A model generated the notes under the pieces. The model saw only the letters and a program-made list of their open reading frames with translations. It had not been told where the DNA came from and did no database searches. A stretch of DNA of 64,000 nt from Prauserella_A sp040645195 (GTDB taxonomy: Bacteria; Actinomycetota; Actinomycetes; Mycobacteriales; Pseudonocardiaceae), in the NCBI RefSeq assembly GCF_040645195.1, contig NZ_JBEYXW010000008.1, positions 1 to 64,000 of the forward strand. The letters run 5' to 3'. Shown piece by piece: positions 8,477 through 17,057 of this stretch (the first letter of the stretch is position 1; the number at the start of each line of letters is the position of its first letter). Made by a program: the position numbers and the translations under genes.

Positions 8477-9775
8477 ATGAGTTCGTTCGATGCCCCACTG
8501 TCTGTTGTGGACCCCGAGGTGGCGGCGGCGGTCGCGGCCGAGCTGGACCGGCAGCAGTCGACGCTGGAGATGATCGCCTCCGAGAACTTCGCACCGGTCA
8601 GCGTCCTCGAGGCGCAGGGCTCGGTGCTGACGAACAAGTACGCCGAGGGCTACCCGGGCAGGCGCTACTACGGCGGTTGCGAGCACGTCGACGTGGTGGA
8701 AACGCTGGCCATCGAGCGGGCGAAGGCGCTTTTCGGCGCTGAGCACGCCAATGTGCAACCACATTCCGGCGCGCAGGCCAACGCGGCGGCGATGGCCGCG
8801 CTGCTGGAGCCCGGCGACACGATCCTCGGCCTCGACCTTGCGCACGGTGGGCACCTCACCCACGGCATGCGGCTCAACTTCTCTGGCAAGCTCTACGAAG
8901 TCGTGGCCTACCACGTCGACCGCGAGACCGGCCGCATCGACATGGCCGAGGTCGAGAGGCTGGCCGTCGAGCACCGGCCGAAGCTCGTGATCGCGGGCTG
9001 GTCGGCCTACCCGCGTCAGCTGGACTTCGCCGAGTTCCGGCGCATCGCCGACTCCGTCGGGGCGTTGCTCATGGTGGACATGGCACATTTCGCCGGCCTG
9101 GTGGCGGCCGGCCTGCACCCGAACCCGGTACCGCATGCCGATGTGGTGACCACGACGACACACAAAACGCTCGGCGGTCCGCGTGGCGGCATCATCCTCA
9201 GCCGTGCCGAGCACGCCAAGAAGATCAACTCGGCGGTGTTCCCCGGTCAGCAGGGCGGACCGCTCGAGCATGTGATCGCCGGCAAGGCGGTGGCGTTGAA
9301 GATCGCCGCGAGCGAGGAGTTCCAGCAGCGGCAGGGGCGGGTGCTCGACGGTGCCAAGATCCTCGCCGCACGACTGTCGCATCCGGACTGTGCCGCCGCC
9401 GGAGTTCGGGTTCTCACCGGTGGAACCGATGTGCACCTCGTTCTCGTCGACCTCGTGGAGTCCACATTGGACGGAAAGCAGGCGGAGGACCGGCTGCATT
9501 CCATCGGCATCACGGTGAACCGCAACGCGGTGCCGTTCGACCCGCGGCCGCCCATGATCACCTCGGGATTGCGGATCGGCACACCGGCGCTGGCCACGCG
9601 CGGCTTCGGCGCCGACGACTTCACCGAGGTCGCCGACATCATCGCGCTCGCGCTGCGGTCCGACTTCGACGAGGCCACCCGGCGCGAGCTCGGCGCGCGG
9701 GTGACGTTGCTGGCCGAGAAGCACCCGCTGTACGCGGACGTGGCTGAGGCACCAGGGCCCGGAGTGCGGCAGTAG
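8477..9775 (+). CDS. glyA: Serine hydroxymethyltransferase
   Basis: A 432-residue PLP enzyme that interconverts serine plus tetrahydrofolate with glycine plus methylene-tetrahydrofolate. The PLP lysine lies in TTTTHKTLGGPRGG, and the N-terminal segment MIASENF with YAEGYPGRRYYGG is diagnostic. ATG 8477 was chosen over GTG 8471 because AGGAGG at 8464-8469 is 7 bp from the ATG. Placed in the glycine-riboswitch operon, it probably turns methylene-tetrahydrofolate plus a second glycine into serine, so the operon works in glycine disposal. A second, housekeeping copy elsewhere in the genome is likely but not visible. Confidence 0.96.
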   Translation: MSSFDAPLSVVDPEVAAAVAAELDRQQSTLEMIASENFAPVSVLEAQGSVLTNKYAEGYPGRRYYGGCEHVDVVETLAIERAKALFGAEHANVQPHSGAQANAAAMAALLEPGDTILGLDLAHGGHLTHGMRLNFSGKLYEVVAYHVDRETGRIDMAEVERLAVEHRPKLVIAGWSAYPRQLDFAEFRRIADSVGALLMVDMAHFAGLVAAGLHPNPVPHADVVTTTTHKTLGGPRGGIILSRAEHAKKINSAVFPGQQGGPLEHVIAGKAVALKIAASEEFQQRQGRVLDGAKILAARLSHPDCAAAGVRVLTGGTDVHLVLVDLVESTLDGKQAEDRLHSIGITVNRNAVPFDPRPPMITSGLRIGTPALATRGFGADDFTEVADIIALALRSDFDEATRRELGARVTLLAEKHPLYADVAEAPGPGVRQ

Positions 9776-9829
9776 TGCGCCCGTGTCCGAACTGTTGCTG
9801 ACGTCACTTGGGTGTCTCGAATGCCTGGG

Positions 9830-9848
9830 TTAGGCTCAGCTAAGCCTT
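9830..9848. promoter_or_regulatory. Candidate IdeR/DmdR1 iron box
   Basis: TTAGGCTCAGCTAAGCCTT matches 12 of 19 positions of the IdeR/DtxR consensus TTAGGTTAGGCTAACCTAA. It lies 77-95 bp upstream of the chosen start of the operon that carries an iron(III) importer. The match is imperfect; the context rather than the score makes it worth listing. The 10-mer GGCTCAGCTA recurs at 9864-9873. Confidence 0.45.
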
Positions 9849-9924
9849 CCCTAAGTGAGGGTTGGCTCAGCTAGCTAGTCGTCGGCTCGAGGGCAGTCGA
9901 CCCGAGCCGGGAGTGAGTCGACCC

Positions 9925-12384
9925 GTGACACTGGACGTGGCCCCGCCGGAGGTGGCACAGCCTGCCGCCCTCGGCGTGCCGTTCGCCCAGGGGCTGGCCC
10001 GCTACGGTGACCGGCTGGCCATGGTCGGCCCCGACGGCACGGCCATCACCTATGCCGAACTCGCCGATCGCGTGGCGGCGACCGCGCAACGCCTCGGCAC
10101 TGTCCGGCGCCTCGTCCTGGTGGCTGCCACGAACGACGTCGAGCCGCTCGTCACCTACCTCGCCGCGCTCGCCGCCGGGCATCCGGTGCTGGTCACCGCC
10201 GCCGACGAGGGCGGGCGCCTCGACTCACTCATCGCGGCCTACGACCCCGACGTGGTGCTGCGGCAACAGGGCCGTACCTGGCGGCTCACCGAGCGGCGCG
10301 CAGGTACCCGGCACCGGCTGCATCCCGAGCTGGCTCTGCTGCTGTCGACATCCGGCTCCACCGGGTCGCCGAAGCTCGTGCGGCTCTCGCGGGACAACCT
10401 GCAGTCCAATGCCACCGCCATCGCGGACTATCTCGGCATCCGCGGCACCGATCGCGTGCTCACCTCGCTGCCCCTGCACTACTGCTACGGGCTGTCGGTG
10501 GTCAACAGCAACCTGCTGAGCGGTGCCGCCCTGCTGCTCACCGCCGACTCCGTCGTCGAGGACGCGTTCTGGGAGCTGGCCCGGCGCTGGCGGGCGACCA
10601 GCCTGCACGGCGTGCCGCACACCTTCGAGCTGCTGGAGGCCGTCGGGCGGGAGCTGGACCTGCCGAGCCTGCGCTACGTCACGCAGGCGGGTGGGCGGCT
10701 CGACCCCGCCAGGGTCCGCGATCTGACCGCTCGCGCCGCGCGGCAGGGGTGGCGGCTTTTCGTCATGTACGGCCAGACGGAGGCCACTGCGCGGATGGCG
10801 TACCTGCCGCCCGAACTGGCCGCCACATACCCGGGGGCCATCGGGGTGCCGATCCCGGGCGGGTCGTTCGAGCTCGACGACGACGGCAGCGGTGAGGGCG
10901 AGCTCATCTACCGCGGACCGAACGTGATGCTCGGCTATGCCGAGTCGCCCGCGGACCTCGCGCTGGGCCGCAGCGTCCACGCGCTCGCCACCGGCGACAT
11001 CGCCCGCCGCACCGACGCCGGGCTGTACGAGATCGTCGGCCGCAGGAACCGGTTCCTGAAACTGTTCGGGTTGCGCGTCGATCTCGGACAGGTGGAGCGG
11101 CTGCTCGCCGAGCACGGCTACACCGCGGCCTGCTCCGGCGACGACGAGGGGCTGGTCGTCGCGGTCACCCGGGACGCGGGCGGGGCGCGGGCACTGGTGT
11201 GCGAACGCGTCGGGCTGCCCCCGGACCGTGTCCACGTCACGGCGTCCGCCGACCTGCCGCGCCTGGCCAGCGGCAAGGTGGACTACACCCGCATCCGGCG
11301 TGCGCCCAGCACGTTGCGCGAGGCGTTCGGCAGGGTCCTCGGCCACACCGGCATCGACGGCGACGCCACCTTCGTGAGCCTCGGCGGCGACTCGCTGACC
11401 TACGTGCGCATGTCCATGGAGCTGCAGAAGCTCCTCGGCGCCGTCCCGGACCGCTGGCCCACGATGACCGTGCGGGAACTCGAACGGCTCACACCGCGGC
11501 GCCGCCTGCTGCGCACGGTGGAGACCGGCGTCGTGCTGTGGGCGGTCGCGATCCTGCTGGTCGTCGGCACGCACATCGCCCTGTTCGACATCAGGGGCGG
11601 CGCGCATCTGCTGCTGATACTGGCCGGGTGGAGCTTCGCCCGGTTCGGCCTCGCGCAGGCACAGCACGACAAGGCCGGTTCGCGTGTCCTGCGCGGCGCG
11701 GCCAGGATCGCGGTGCCCAGCGTGCTGTGGCTCGCCTACCGTGCCGTGACCGAAGGCGATGTCGTCCTGCCGAACGTGTTGTTGATCAGTAACTACGCGC
11801 CGGGCGCGGTCGCACGCGGCTACTGGTTCATCGAGGTGCTGGTGCAGACGTTGCTCGTCTTCGGGCTGCTGTTCTGCATTCCCGCCCTCCGGCGTTTCGA
11901 GCGCGCGCACGCCTTCGGCCTCCCGTTGGCCACGCTCGGCGGCGCGCTCGTGCTGAACCTCGCACTCGACGGTGTCGGCCAGGCCTTCGACAACGCCATG
12001 AGCACCCACGGCGCGCTGTGGTTCTTCGTGCTCGGCTGGCTGGCCCAGCGGGCGGCGACCAGACCACAGGCGTGGCTCGTCGCGGCGCTCGCACTGCTGC
12101 TCGTGCCGGGCTACTTCGGCAGCCAGGTGCGCGAGGCGGTCGTCATCGGGGGACTGGTGCTGCTGCTCGCGGTGCCGCGCCTGGCGTTGCCGGCGCCGCT
12201 CGCACGGCTGGCCGGCGTCGTGGCGAGCGCGTCACTGGCCATCTACCTCACCCACTACGCCGTCTACCCCGAACTGCTCCCGCATCTGTCCCCGCTGACG
12301 GTGCTGCTGGTCAGCGTCGTCAGCGGGATCGGTGCGTGGCTGATCGCCGACCGCGGTGTCCGCGCGGCCCGAACGTTGTTGTGA
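9925..12384 (+). CDS. Adenylation-carrier-membrane acyltransferase fusion
   Basis: About 819 residues. Numbering from the upstream TTG at 9862, the parts are: an AMP-forming adenylation domain (about 36-480; phosphate loop STSGSTGSPK at 162-171, YGQTEATARM at 303-312, ATGDI at 376-380, catalytic lysine in SGKVDY); a carrier domain (about 485-545, phosphopantetheine serine in LGGDSL at 511); and about 280 residues with roughly nine membrane segments resembling acyltransferase-3 proteins. The logic mirrors DltA, DltC and DltB in one chain: activate an acid, hold it as a thioester, transfer it at the membrane. Substrate and acceptor are unknown. The start is uncertain: GTG 9925 has GGGAG upstream; GTG 9913 and TTG 9862 are alternatives. 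The next gene, an iron(III)-binding lipoprotein, begins 14 bp after the stop. Confidence 0.8.
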   Translation: MTLDVAPPEVAQPAALGVPFAQGLARYGDRLAMVGPDGTAITYAELADRVAATAQRLGTVRRLVLVAATNDVEPLVTYLAALAAGHPVLVTAADEGGRLDSLIAAYDPDVVLRQQGRTWRLTERRAGTRHRLHPELALLLSTSGSTGSPKLVRLSRDNLQSNATAIADYLGIRGTDRVLTSLPLHYCYGLSVVNSNLLSGAALLLTADSVVEDAFWELARRWRATSLHGVPHTFELLEAVGRELDLPSLRYVTQAGGRLDPARVRDLTARAARQGWRLFVMYGQTEATARMAYLPPELAATYPGAIGVPIPGGSFELDDDGSGEGELIYRGPNVMLGYAESPADLALGRSVHALATGDIARRTDAGLYEIVGRRNRFLKLFGLRVDLGQVERLLAEHGYTAACSGDDEGLVVAVTRDAGGARALVCERVGLPPDRVHVTASADLPRLASGKVDYTRIRRAPSTLREAFGRVLGHTGIDGDATFVSLGGDSLTYVRMSMELQKLLGAVPDRWPTMTVRELERLTPRRRLLRTVETGVVLWAVAILLVVGTHIALFDIRGGAHLLLILAGWSFARFGLAQAQHDKAGSRVLRGAARIAVPSVLWLAYRAVTEGDVVLPNVLLISNYAPGAVARGYWFIEVLVQTLLVFGLLFCIPALRRFERAHAFGLPLATLGGALVLNLALDGVGQAFDNAMSTHGALWFFVLGWLAQRAATRPQAWLVAALALLLVPGYFGSQVREAVVIGGLVLLLAVPRLALPAPLARLAGVVASASLAIYLTHYAVYPELLPHLSPLTVLLVSVVSGIGAWLIADRGVRAARTLL

Positions 12385-12398
12385 AACAAGGAGGATCT

Positions 12399-13421
12399 GT
12401 GTTGTTCCGTCATCGTGTCCGGGTCGGTGCGCTCGTCGCCGCGCTCGTTCTGCCGCTCGCCGCCTGTGGTGGGGACCAAGCGGGCGCCGACTCACTGGTG
12501 ATCTACTCAGGGCGCAACGAGGGGCTGGTCGGCGGTCTGCTGGACCAGTTGGAGGACGCGGTCGGGATGCCGGTCGAGGTCCGCTACGGCGGCAGCGCCG
12601 AGATGGCCGCGCAGCTGCTCGAGGAGGGCGAGAGCACGCAGGCCGACGTGTTCTTCTCCCAGGACGCCGGCGCGCTCGGTGCGTTGAGCCAGGCGGGCAG
12701 GCTGGCCGCGTTGCCTGCCGACGTGCTCGACCTGGTGCCGGAGAAGTACCGCGCCCACGACGGCACCTGGGTGGCGACCTCGGCGCGCGCCCGTGTCGTC
12801 GCCTACGACCCGGCGCAGGTCGCCGAGGCCGACCTCCCGGCGAACGCCGACGACGTACTGGACCCGAAGTGGCGCGGCAAGATCGGCTTCGCGCCGACGA
12901 ACGCGTCCTGGCAGTCCTTCGTCACCGGTCTGCGGGTGCTCCGTGGCGACGACGGCGCGCGTGAATGGCTGACCGCGTTCGCCGCGAACGACCCGCAGTC
13001 GTACAAGAACAACGGCGCCGTGCTCGACGCAATCGACAGCGGCCAGATCTCACTCGGCCTCGTCAACCACTACTACTGGTACGAGCGGGTCGCCGAGCGG
13101 GGCCGCGATGCGGTCACGACACAGCTGCACTTCGTCAGTGGCAACGATCCGCTCGCGCTGGTCAACGTTGCGGGTGCCGGTGTACTCGCGGGCAACGACT
13201 CCAGCGACGCGGCCGTGAGCGCCGTGCGCTTCCTGCTGTCCGAGCAGGCACAGCGCTACTACGCCGACACCACCGCCGAGTACCCGGTGACGCCAGGCGT
13301 GACTTCCACCGAGCACGATCTGCCGGCGCTGTCGGACGTGCAGTCACCGGACATCGACCTGTCCCAGCTGGCATCGCTGCAGGAGACGCTCGCCATGCTG
13401 CAGGAAGTGGGCCTGACCTGA
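12399..13421 (+). CDS. Iron(III) ABC transporter substrate-binding lipoprotein
   Basis: A 340-residue extracellular binding protein of the FbpA/FutA/AfuA type that captures ferric iron. The signal peptide ends in a lipobox, LPLAAC, and the mature protein begins with LVIYSGRNEGLV, the standard first strand of this family. Paired tyrosines (HYYWYERV near residue 225 and RYYADT near 285) are where the family binds Fe(III). GTG 12399 is preceded by AAGGAGG. It is followed by the permease with an overlapping start. Thiamine- or other small-ligand-binding relatives are alternatives, but the Tyr pattern favours iron. Confidence 0.88.
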   Translation: MLFRHRVRVGALVAALVLPLAACGGDQAGADSLVIYSGRNEGLVGGLLDQLEDAVGMPVEVRYGGSAEMAAQLLEEGESTQADVFFSQDAGALGALSQAGRLAALPADVLDLVPEKYRAHDGTWVATSARARVVAYDPAQVAEADLPANADDVLDPKWRGKIGFAPTNASWQSFVTGLRVLRGDDGAREWLTAFAANDPQSYKNNGAVLDAIDSGQISLGLVNHYYWYERVAERGRDAVTTQLHFVSGNDPLALVNVAGAGVLAGNDSSDAAVSAVRFLLSEQAQRYYADTTAEYPVTPGVTSTEHDLPALSDVQSPDIDLSQLASLQETLAMLQEVGLT

Positions 13422-14950
13422 CCACCCTCGCCCGCGCCCGTTCGGCGCCCCTGCTCACCGCGGCCGCGCTCGTGGCCGCGGTGGCGGCGTTGCTGCCACT
13501 GGGGTACCTCGTCGTCCGGGCCTGGGAGGGCGGCGGTGACACGGTCTGGCGCGTGCTGTGGCAGGAACGCACGCTCGCGCTGGCCGCCCGCAGCATCGGA
13601 CTCGCCGCGGCCGTCGCACTCGCCTGCCTGGTGCTCGGCGTGCTCGGTGCCTGGCTCGTCGTGCGCAGTGACCTGCCGGGCAGGCGGGTGGCGGGCACCC
13701 TGCTCGTGCTGCCGCTCGCCGTACCGTCCTATGTGGCCGCATTCACGTGGATCGCCCAGTGGCCCTCGCTCAGCGGGTTCGGTGGCGCGTTCCTGGTACT
13801 GACGCTCGTGCTGTTCCCGTACGTGCTGCTGCCCGTCGCCGCCGCGTTGCGCTCGGCCGACCCCGCGCTGGAGGAGGTCGCCCGCTCACTGGGAAAGTCG
13901 GCACCACGGACGTTCATGCTCGTGACGTTGCGCCACATTCGCCCGGCGGCGACAGCGGGAGCGCTGCTCGTCGCGCTGTACGTGCTCAGCGACTTCGGTT
14001 CCGTGTCGCTGCTGCGCTTCGACGCCTTCACCATGGGGATCTACACCAGCTACCAGGGCACCTTCGACCGCACGCCGGCGGCGATCCTCGGCTGCGTGCT
14101 CGTGGCGCTCGCACTGGTGCTGACCGCGGGGGAGCGGCGCGCCCGCGGCGCCGCGGCTGTCGCCAGCGCCCGTGGCGCCGCACGGGCGTCGGCGCCGGTT
14201 CCGCTCGGCAAGGCGCGGATACCTGCGCTGCTGGGTGTCGTCGTGCTCGTGGTGCTCTCGCTCGGCGTTCCCGTCTACAGCCTCGCGCGCTGGCTGCTCG
14301 TCGGCCGCTCGGCGGGCGTGGATGTACCGGACCTGCTCGCGGCGACGTGGGGCACGGTCACGGTTTCCGGGCTGGGCACCGCGCTCACGGTGGTACTGGC
14401 GATCCCGGTGGGCATCCTCGCCGCCCGGTACCCCGGCAGGCTGGCCAGGGGTGTTGAGCTCGGCAGCTTCGCCGGGCACGCGCTGCCCGGCATCACGGTG
14501 GGCCTCGCGCTGGTGTTCTTCGGCATCCGGGTCGCACCGGAGCTGTACCAGCGCACGCCGATGCTCGCTTTCGCCTACGCCGTTTTGTTCCTGCCGCTCG
14601 CCGTCGGTGCGGTGCGCACGGCGGTGACCAACGCCCCGCCGGTGCTGGAGGAGGTCTCCCGCTCGCTGGGCAAGGGCAGGCTGGCGACCCAGCTGCTCGT
14701 CACGATGCCGCTGGCCGCGCCCGGCGTGCTCGCCGGCGCGGCGCTGGTGTTCCTGACCTGTGCCAAGGAGTTGCCCGCCACGCTGATGCTGCGGCCAACT
14801 GGGACGGACACGCTGGCCACCGAGCTGTGGTCGAGCACCGAGATCGCCGCTTTCGCCGCCGCCGCACCGTATGCCGCGGTGCTGCTGATCGTGGCGGCGG
14901 TGCCCGCCGTGCTGCTGGATCAGTTCCTGCGCAGGGGAGGACGACAATGA
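13418..14950 (+). CDS. Iron(III) ABC transporter permease
   Basis: About 510 residues, a fused two-domain permease of the FbpB/SfuB type. Each half carries the EAA loop that docks the ATPase: LEEVARSLGKSAPRTF near residue 155 and LEEVSRSLGKGRLATQ near 415. About twelve membrane helices are apparent. The start is awkward: no ATG or GTG lies near the expected N-terminus. A CTG at 13418 overlaps the preceding TGA (CTGA) with AGGAAG upstream, while GTG 13472 would start at the first membrane helix without a visible ribosome site. I list the CTG position. Translationally coupled to both neighbours. Confidence 0.87.
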   Translation: MTTLARARSAPLLTAAALVAAVAALLPLGYLVVRAWEGGGDTVWRVLWQERTLALAARSIGLAAAVALACLVLGVLGAWLVVRSDLPGRRVAGTLLVLPLAVPSYVAAFTWIAQWPSLSGFGGAFLVLTLVLFPYVLLPVAAALRSADPALEEVARSLGKSAPRTFMLVTLRHIRPAATAGALLVALYVLSDFGSVSLLRFDAFTMGIYTSYQGTFDRTPAAILGCVLVALALVLTAGERRARGAAAVASARGAARASAPVPLGKARIPALLGVVVLVVLSLGVPVYSLARWLLVGRSAGVDVPDLLAATWGTVTVSGLGTALTVVLAIPVGILAARYPGRLARGVELGSFAGHALPGITVGLALVFFGIRVAPELYQRTPMLAFAYAVLFLPLAVGAVRTAVTNAPPVLEEVSRSLGKGRLATQLLVTMPLAAPGVLAGAALVFLTCAKELPATLMLRPTGTDTLATELWSSTEIAAFAAAAPYAAVLLIVAAVPAVLLDQFLRRGGRQ

Positions 14951-16008
14951 CCGCGTTGACCGTCGAGGGGCTCATCGCCGGATACGGGCCGGAGCCTGTG
15001 CTGCGTGGACTCGACCTCGCTGTGCCCGAGGGCAGCCTCGCTGCGGTGCTCGGGCCCTCCGGATGTGGCAAGACCACGCTGCTGCGGGTGCTCGCCGGAC
15101 TGCACCCGCTGCGCGAGGGCCGCGTCGCGCTCGGCGAGCGGGTGCTCTCGGCGCGGAACGTCCACATTGCACCGGAGCGCCGCGGGATCGGTCTCGTTCC
15201 TCAGGAAGGCGCGCTTTTCCCGCATCTGAGCGTTGCCGGCAATGTCGCGTTCGGACTGTCGCGGGCGCAGCGGCGGGACGGCAGGGTGGACGAGCTGCTC
15301 GACCTGGTGGGGCTCGGCGGTTACGGCGCGCGGATGCCTGCGCAGCTGTCCGGTGGGCAGCAGCAGCGGGTGGCGCTCGCGCGGGCGCTCGCACCCCGGC
15401 CCGGTGTGGTGCTGCTGGACGAGCCGTTCTCCTCGCTCGACGCGGGGCTGCGTGAGGAGCTGCGTGCTGACGTGCGTGCCGCGCTGCGGGCCACCGGCGC
15501 GACGGCGCTGCTCGTCACGCACGATCAGGAGGAGGCGCTCGGCGTGGCCGATCTCGTGGCGGTGCTGCGGGACGGGACGATGGCGCAACTCGGTACGCCG
15601 CAACAGGTGTACCTGCAGCCCGCTGATCTCGGGGTGGCCCTGTTCGTCGGTGACGCCGTGGTGTTCGAGGCCCGCACCGGGGCCGGCGTCGCCGAGACGC
15701 CACTGGGCCAGGTGCCGGTCGAGGGCGGCGACACCGGCGTTGGCACCGTGCTGGTCCGTCCCGAGCAGGTGCACATCGATGCCGCCGGGCGGGCCGGCGT
15801 CGCCGCGACCGTGACGGACGTGTTCTTCCACGGTCACGACGCCACCGTGCTGCTGCGGCTGGACGACGGTGCCGAGGTGCGTTCGCGCGTGCAGGGGCCG
15901 CTGCAGGCCAGGCCAGGGGACGGCGTCGCACTGACGGTGTCGGGCACCGCGCGTTTCTTTCCCGCCGCTACTCAGCCGGTGACGAGTGCGATGGCGAGCC
16001 CGTCGTAG
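14947..16008 (+). CDS. Iron(III) ABC transporter ATPase
   Basis: A 353-residue ATPase of the FbpC type. Walker A is GPSGCGKT (36-43), the signature LSGGQQQRVALARAL is near residue 137, Walker B VVLLDEPFSSLD is near 155, and the switch histidine is in LLVTHDQEE. A C-terminal TOBE-like domain follows residue 235. ATG 14947 overlaps the permease stop (ATGA). It completes the importer of the operon that begins at 9925. Its 3' end overlaps the convergent methyltransferase gene by 37 bp. Confidence 0.92.
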   Translation: MTALTVEGLIAGYGPEPVLRGLDLAVPEGSLAAVLGPSGCGKTTLLRVLAGLHPLREGRVALGERVLSARNVHIAPERRGIGLVPQEGALFPHLSVAGNVAFGLSRAQRRDGRVDELLDLVGLGGYGARMPAQLSGGQQQRVALARALAPRPGVVLLDEPFSSLDAGLREELRADVRAALRATGATALLVTHDQEEALGVADLVAVLRDGTMAQLGTPQQVYLQPADLGVALFVGDAVVFEARTGAGVAETPLGQVPVEGGDTGVGTVLVRPEQVHIDAAGRAGVAATVTDVFFHGHDATVLLRLDDGAEVRSRVQGPLQARPGDGVALTVSGTARFFPAATQPVTSAMASPS

Positions 16009-16634
16009 CCCTTGACGCCCACGGTCTGCACGGCCGTGGCGTCGACCCTCGGCTCCGCGGCCATCAGCTCGACCATGTGCTGGACGCCGCGGGCCGCGGG
16101 GTCGTCGCTGTCGCGGTCGGCCACCGCGCCGCTGCGGACCACGTTGTCGACGATGATCACGCTGCCCGGTCGGGTCAGCTCCAGCGCCCACCGGAAGTAC
16201 TCCGGGTTGCCCGGCTTGTCGGCGTCGACGAACACGAGGTCGAACGGCGCCTCGCCGCGTAGGTTCGGCAACGTGTCGAGGGCGCGGCCGACACGGACGT
16301 CGACGACGCCGGACAGTCCGGCCCTGTCGATGTTCTCCTTGGCGACCGCAGCATGCCGCGGCTGGGCCTCCAGTGTGATCAGCTTCCCGTCGGCGGGCAG
16401 CGCCCTCGCAAGCCAGATGGTGCTGTAGCCGCCGAGCGTGCCGATCTCCAGGATGGTGCGAGCGCGCGCCATGCGTGCGAGGAGGTACAGCAGCTTGCCC
16501 TGGTTCGGTGCGACGGCGATCGCGGGCAGGTCGGCGTCGTTACTGGCCCGCAGCGCGGCATCGAGCGCGGCGTCCGGTGGGATCAGGTGCGAGCTGAAGT
16601 AGTCGTCGACCGCGGCCCAGGTCCTGTTCTCCAT
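15972..16634 (-). CDS. SAM-dependent O-methyltransferase, class I (DUF/COMT-like)
   Basis: A 220-residue methyltransferase of the caffeoyl-CoA/catechol O-methyltransferase family. The SAM site is ILEIGTLGGYSTIWLARAL near residues 61-79, followed by LITLEAQP, and the metal-binding aspartates are in VFVDADKPGN and IIVDNV. Members are soluble and divalent-cation dependent; the acceptor cannot be predicted. It is convergent with, and slightly overlaps, the iron-importer ATPase gene. It may share a transcript with the small gene upstream at 16659. Confidence 0.88.
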   Translation of the reverse strand: MENRTWAAVDDYFSSHLIPPDAALDAALRASNDADLPAIAVAPNQGKLLYLLARMARARTILEIGTLGGYSTIWLARALPADGKLITLEAQPRHAAVAKENIDRAGLSGVVDVRVGRALDTLPNLRGEAPFDLVFVDADKPGNPEYFRWALELTRPGSVIIVDNVVRSGAVADRDSDDPAARGVQHMVELMAAEPRVDATAVQTVGVKGYDGLAIALVTG

Positions 16635-16658
16635 ACGCCCGAGCGTAACAACGGATAC

Positions 16659-16877
16659 CTACGAGTCGTCGTCCTCGACCTGGCTGCCCTGGTGGGCCTC
16701 GACCACCGCGTCCCGCAGCGCCGCGCGCAGCCTGCCGACGTCCAGCGGGCCGAGCACGGCCGCTTCACCCGGTGGCGCGATCAGGACCACGCGGTCACTG
16801 CTGACCAGAACTGTCAGTTCCCTTCTCCGGCCGGCGAGGTCCCGGCAGGAGACTGCCCACTCGTTTCGCACCGCCAC
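16659..16877 (-). CDS. Small uncharacterised protein
   Basis: About 72 residues starting with GTG, not recognised. It has a compact alternating beta/alpha pattern (LTVLVSSDRVVLIAPPG, then RLRAALRDAVVEA) and an acidic tail EDDDS. Codon use has the strong third-position GC of its neighbours, supporting a real gene. It precedes the O-methyltransferase gene on the same strand by 24 bp. No function can be assigned. Confidence 0.55.
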   Translation of the reverse strand: MAVRNEWAVSCRDLAGRRRELTVLVSSDRVVLIAPPGEAAVLGPLDVGRLRAALRDAVVEAHQGSQVEDDDS

Positions 16878-17057
16878 GTCGATCGCCTCTCGTCCGCCTC
16901 CGCAGTCGCTTCGCGCGTGCGAGGGTGCGACGGCCGAACCGGGCCGTCATGACGCGAACGCGGCGACGTCTTGTGCGTTGTTCACCGGGCTGCCGCGACC
17001 GGCCTGGAGTTGTAGCGTCGGGATGGCGCAGGTCATAACCCGAGCGGGGGAGGAAGC

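Noticed and set aside
10225..12009. 594-codon minus-strand frame opposite the adenylation fusion
   Set aside because: Shadow frame: the plus-strand gene has clear domains, while this product is Gln/Arg/Gly-rich and resembles nothing.
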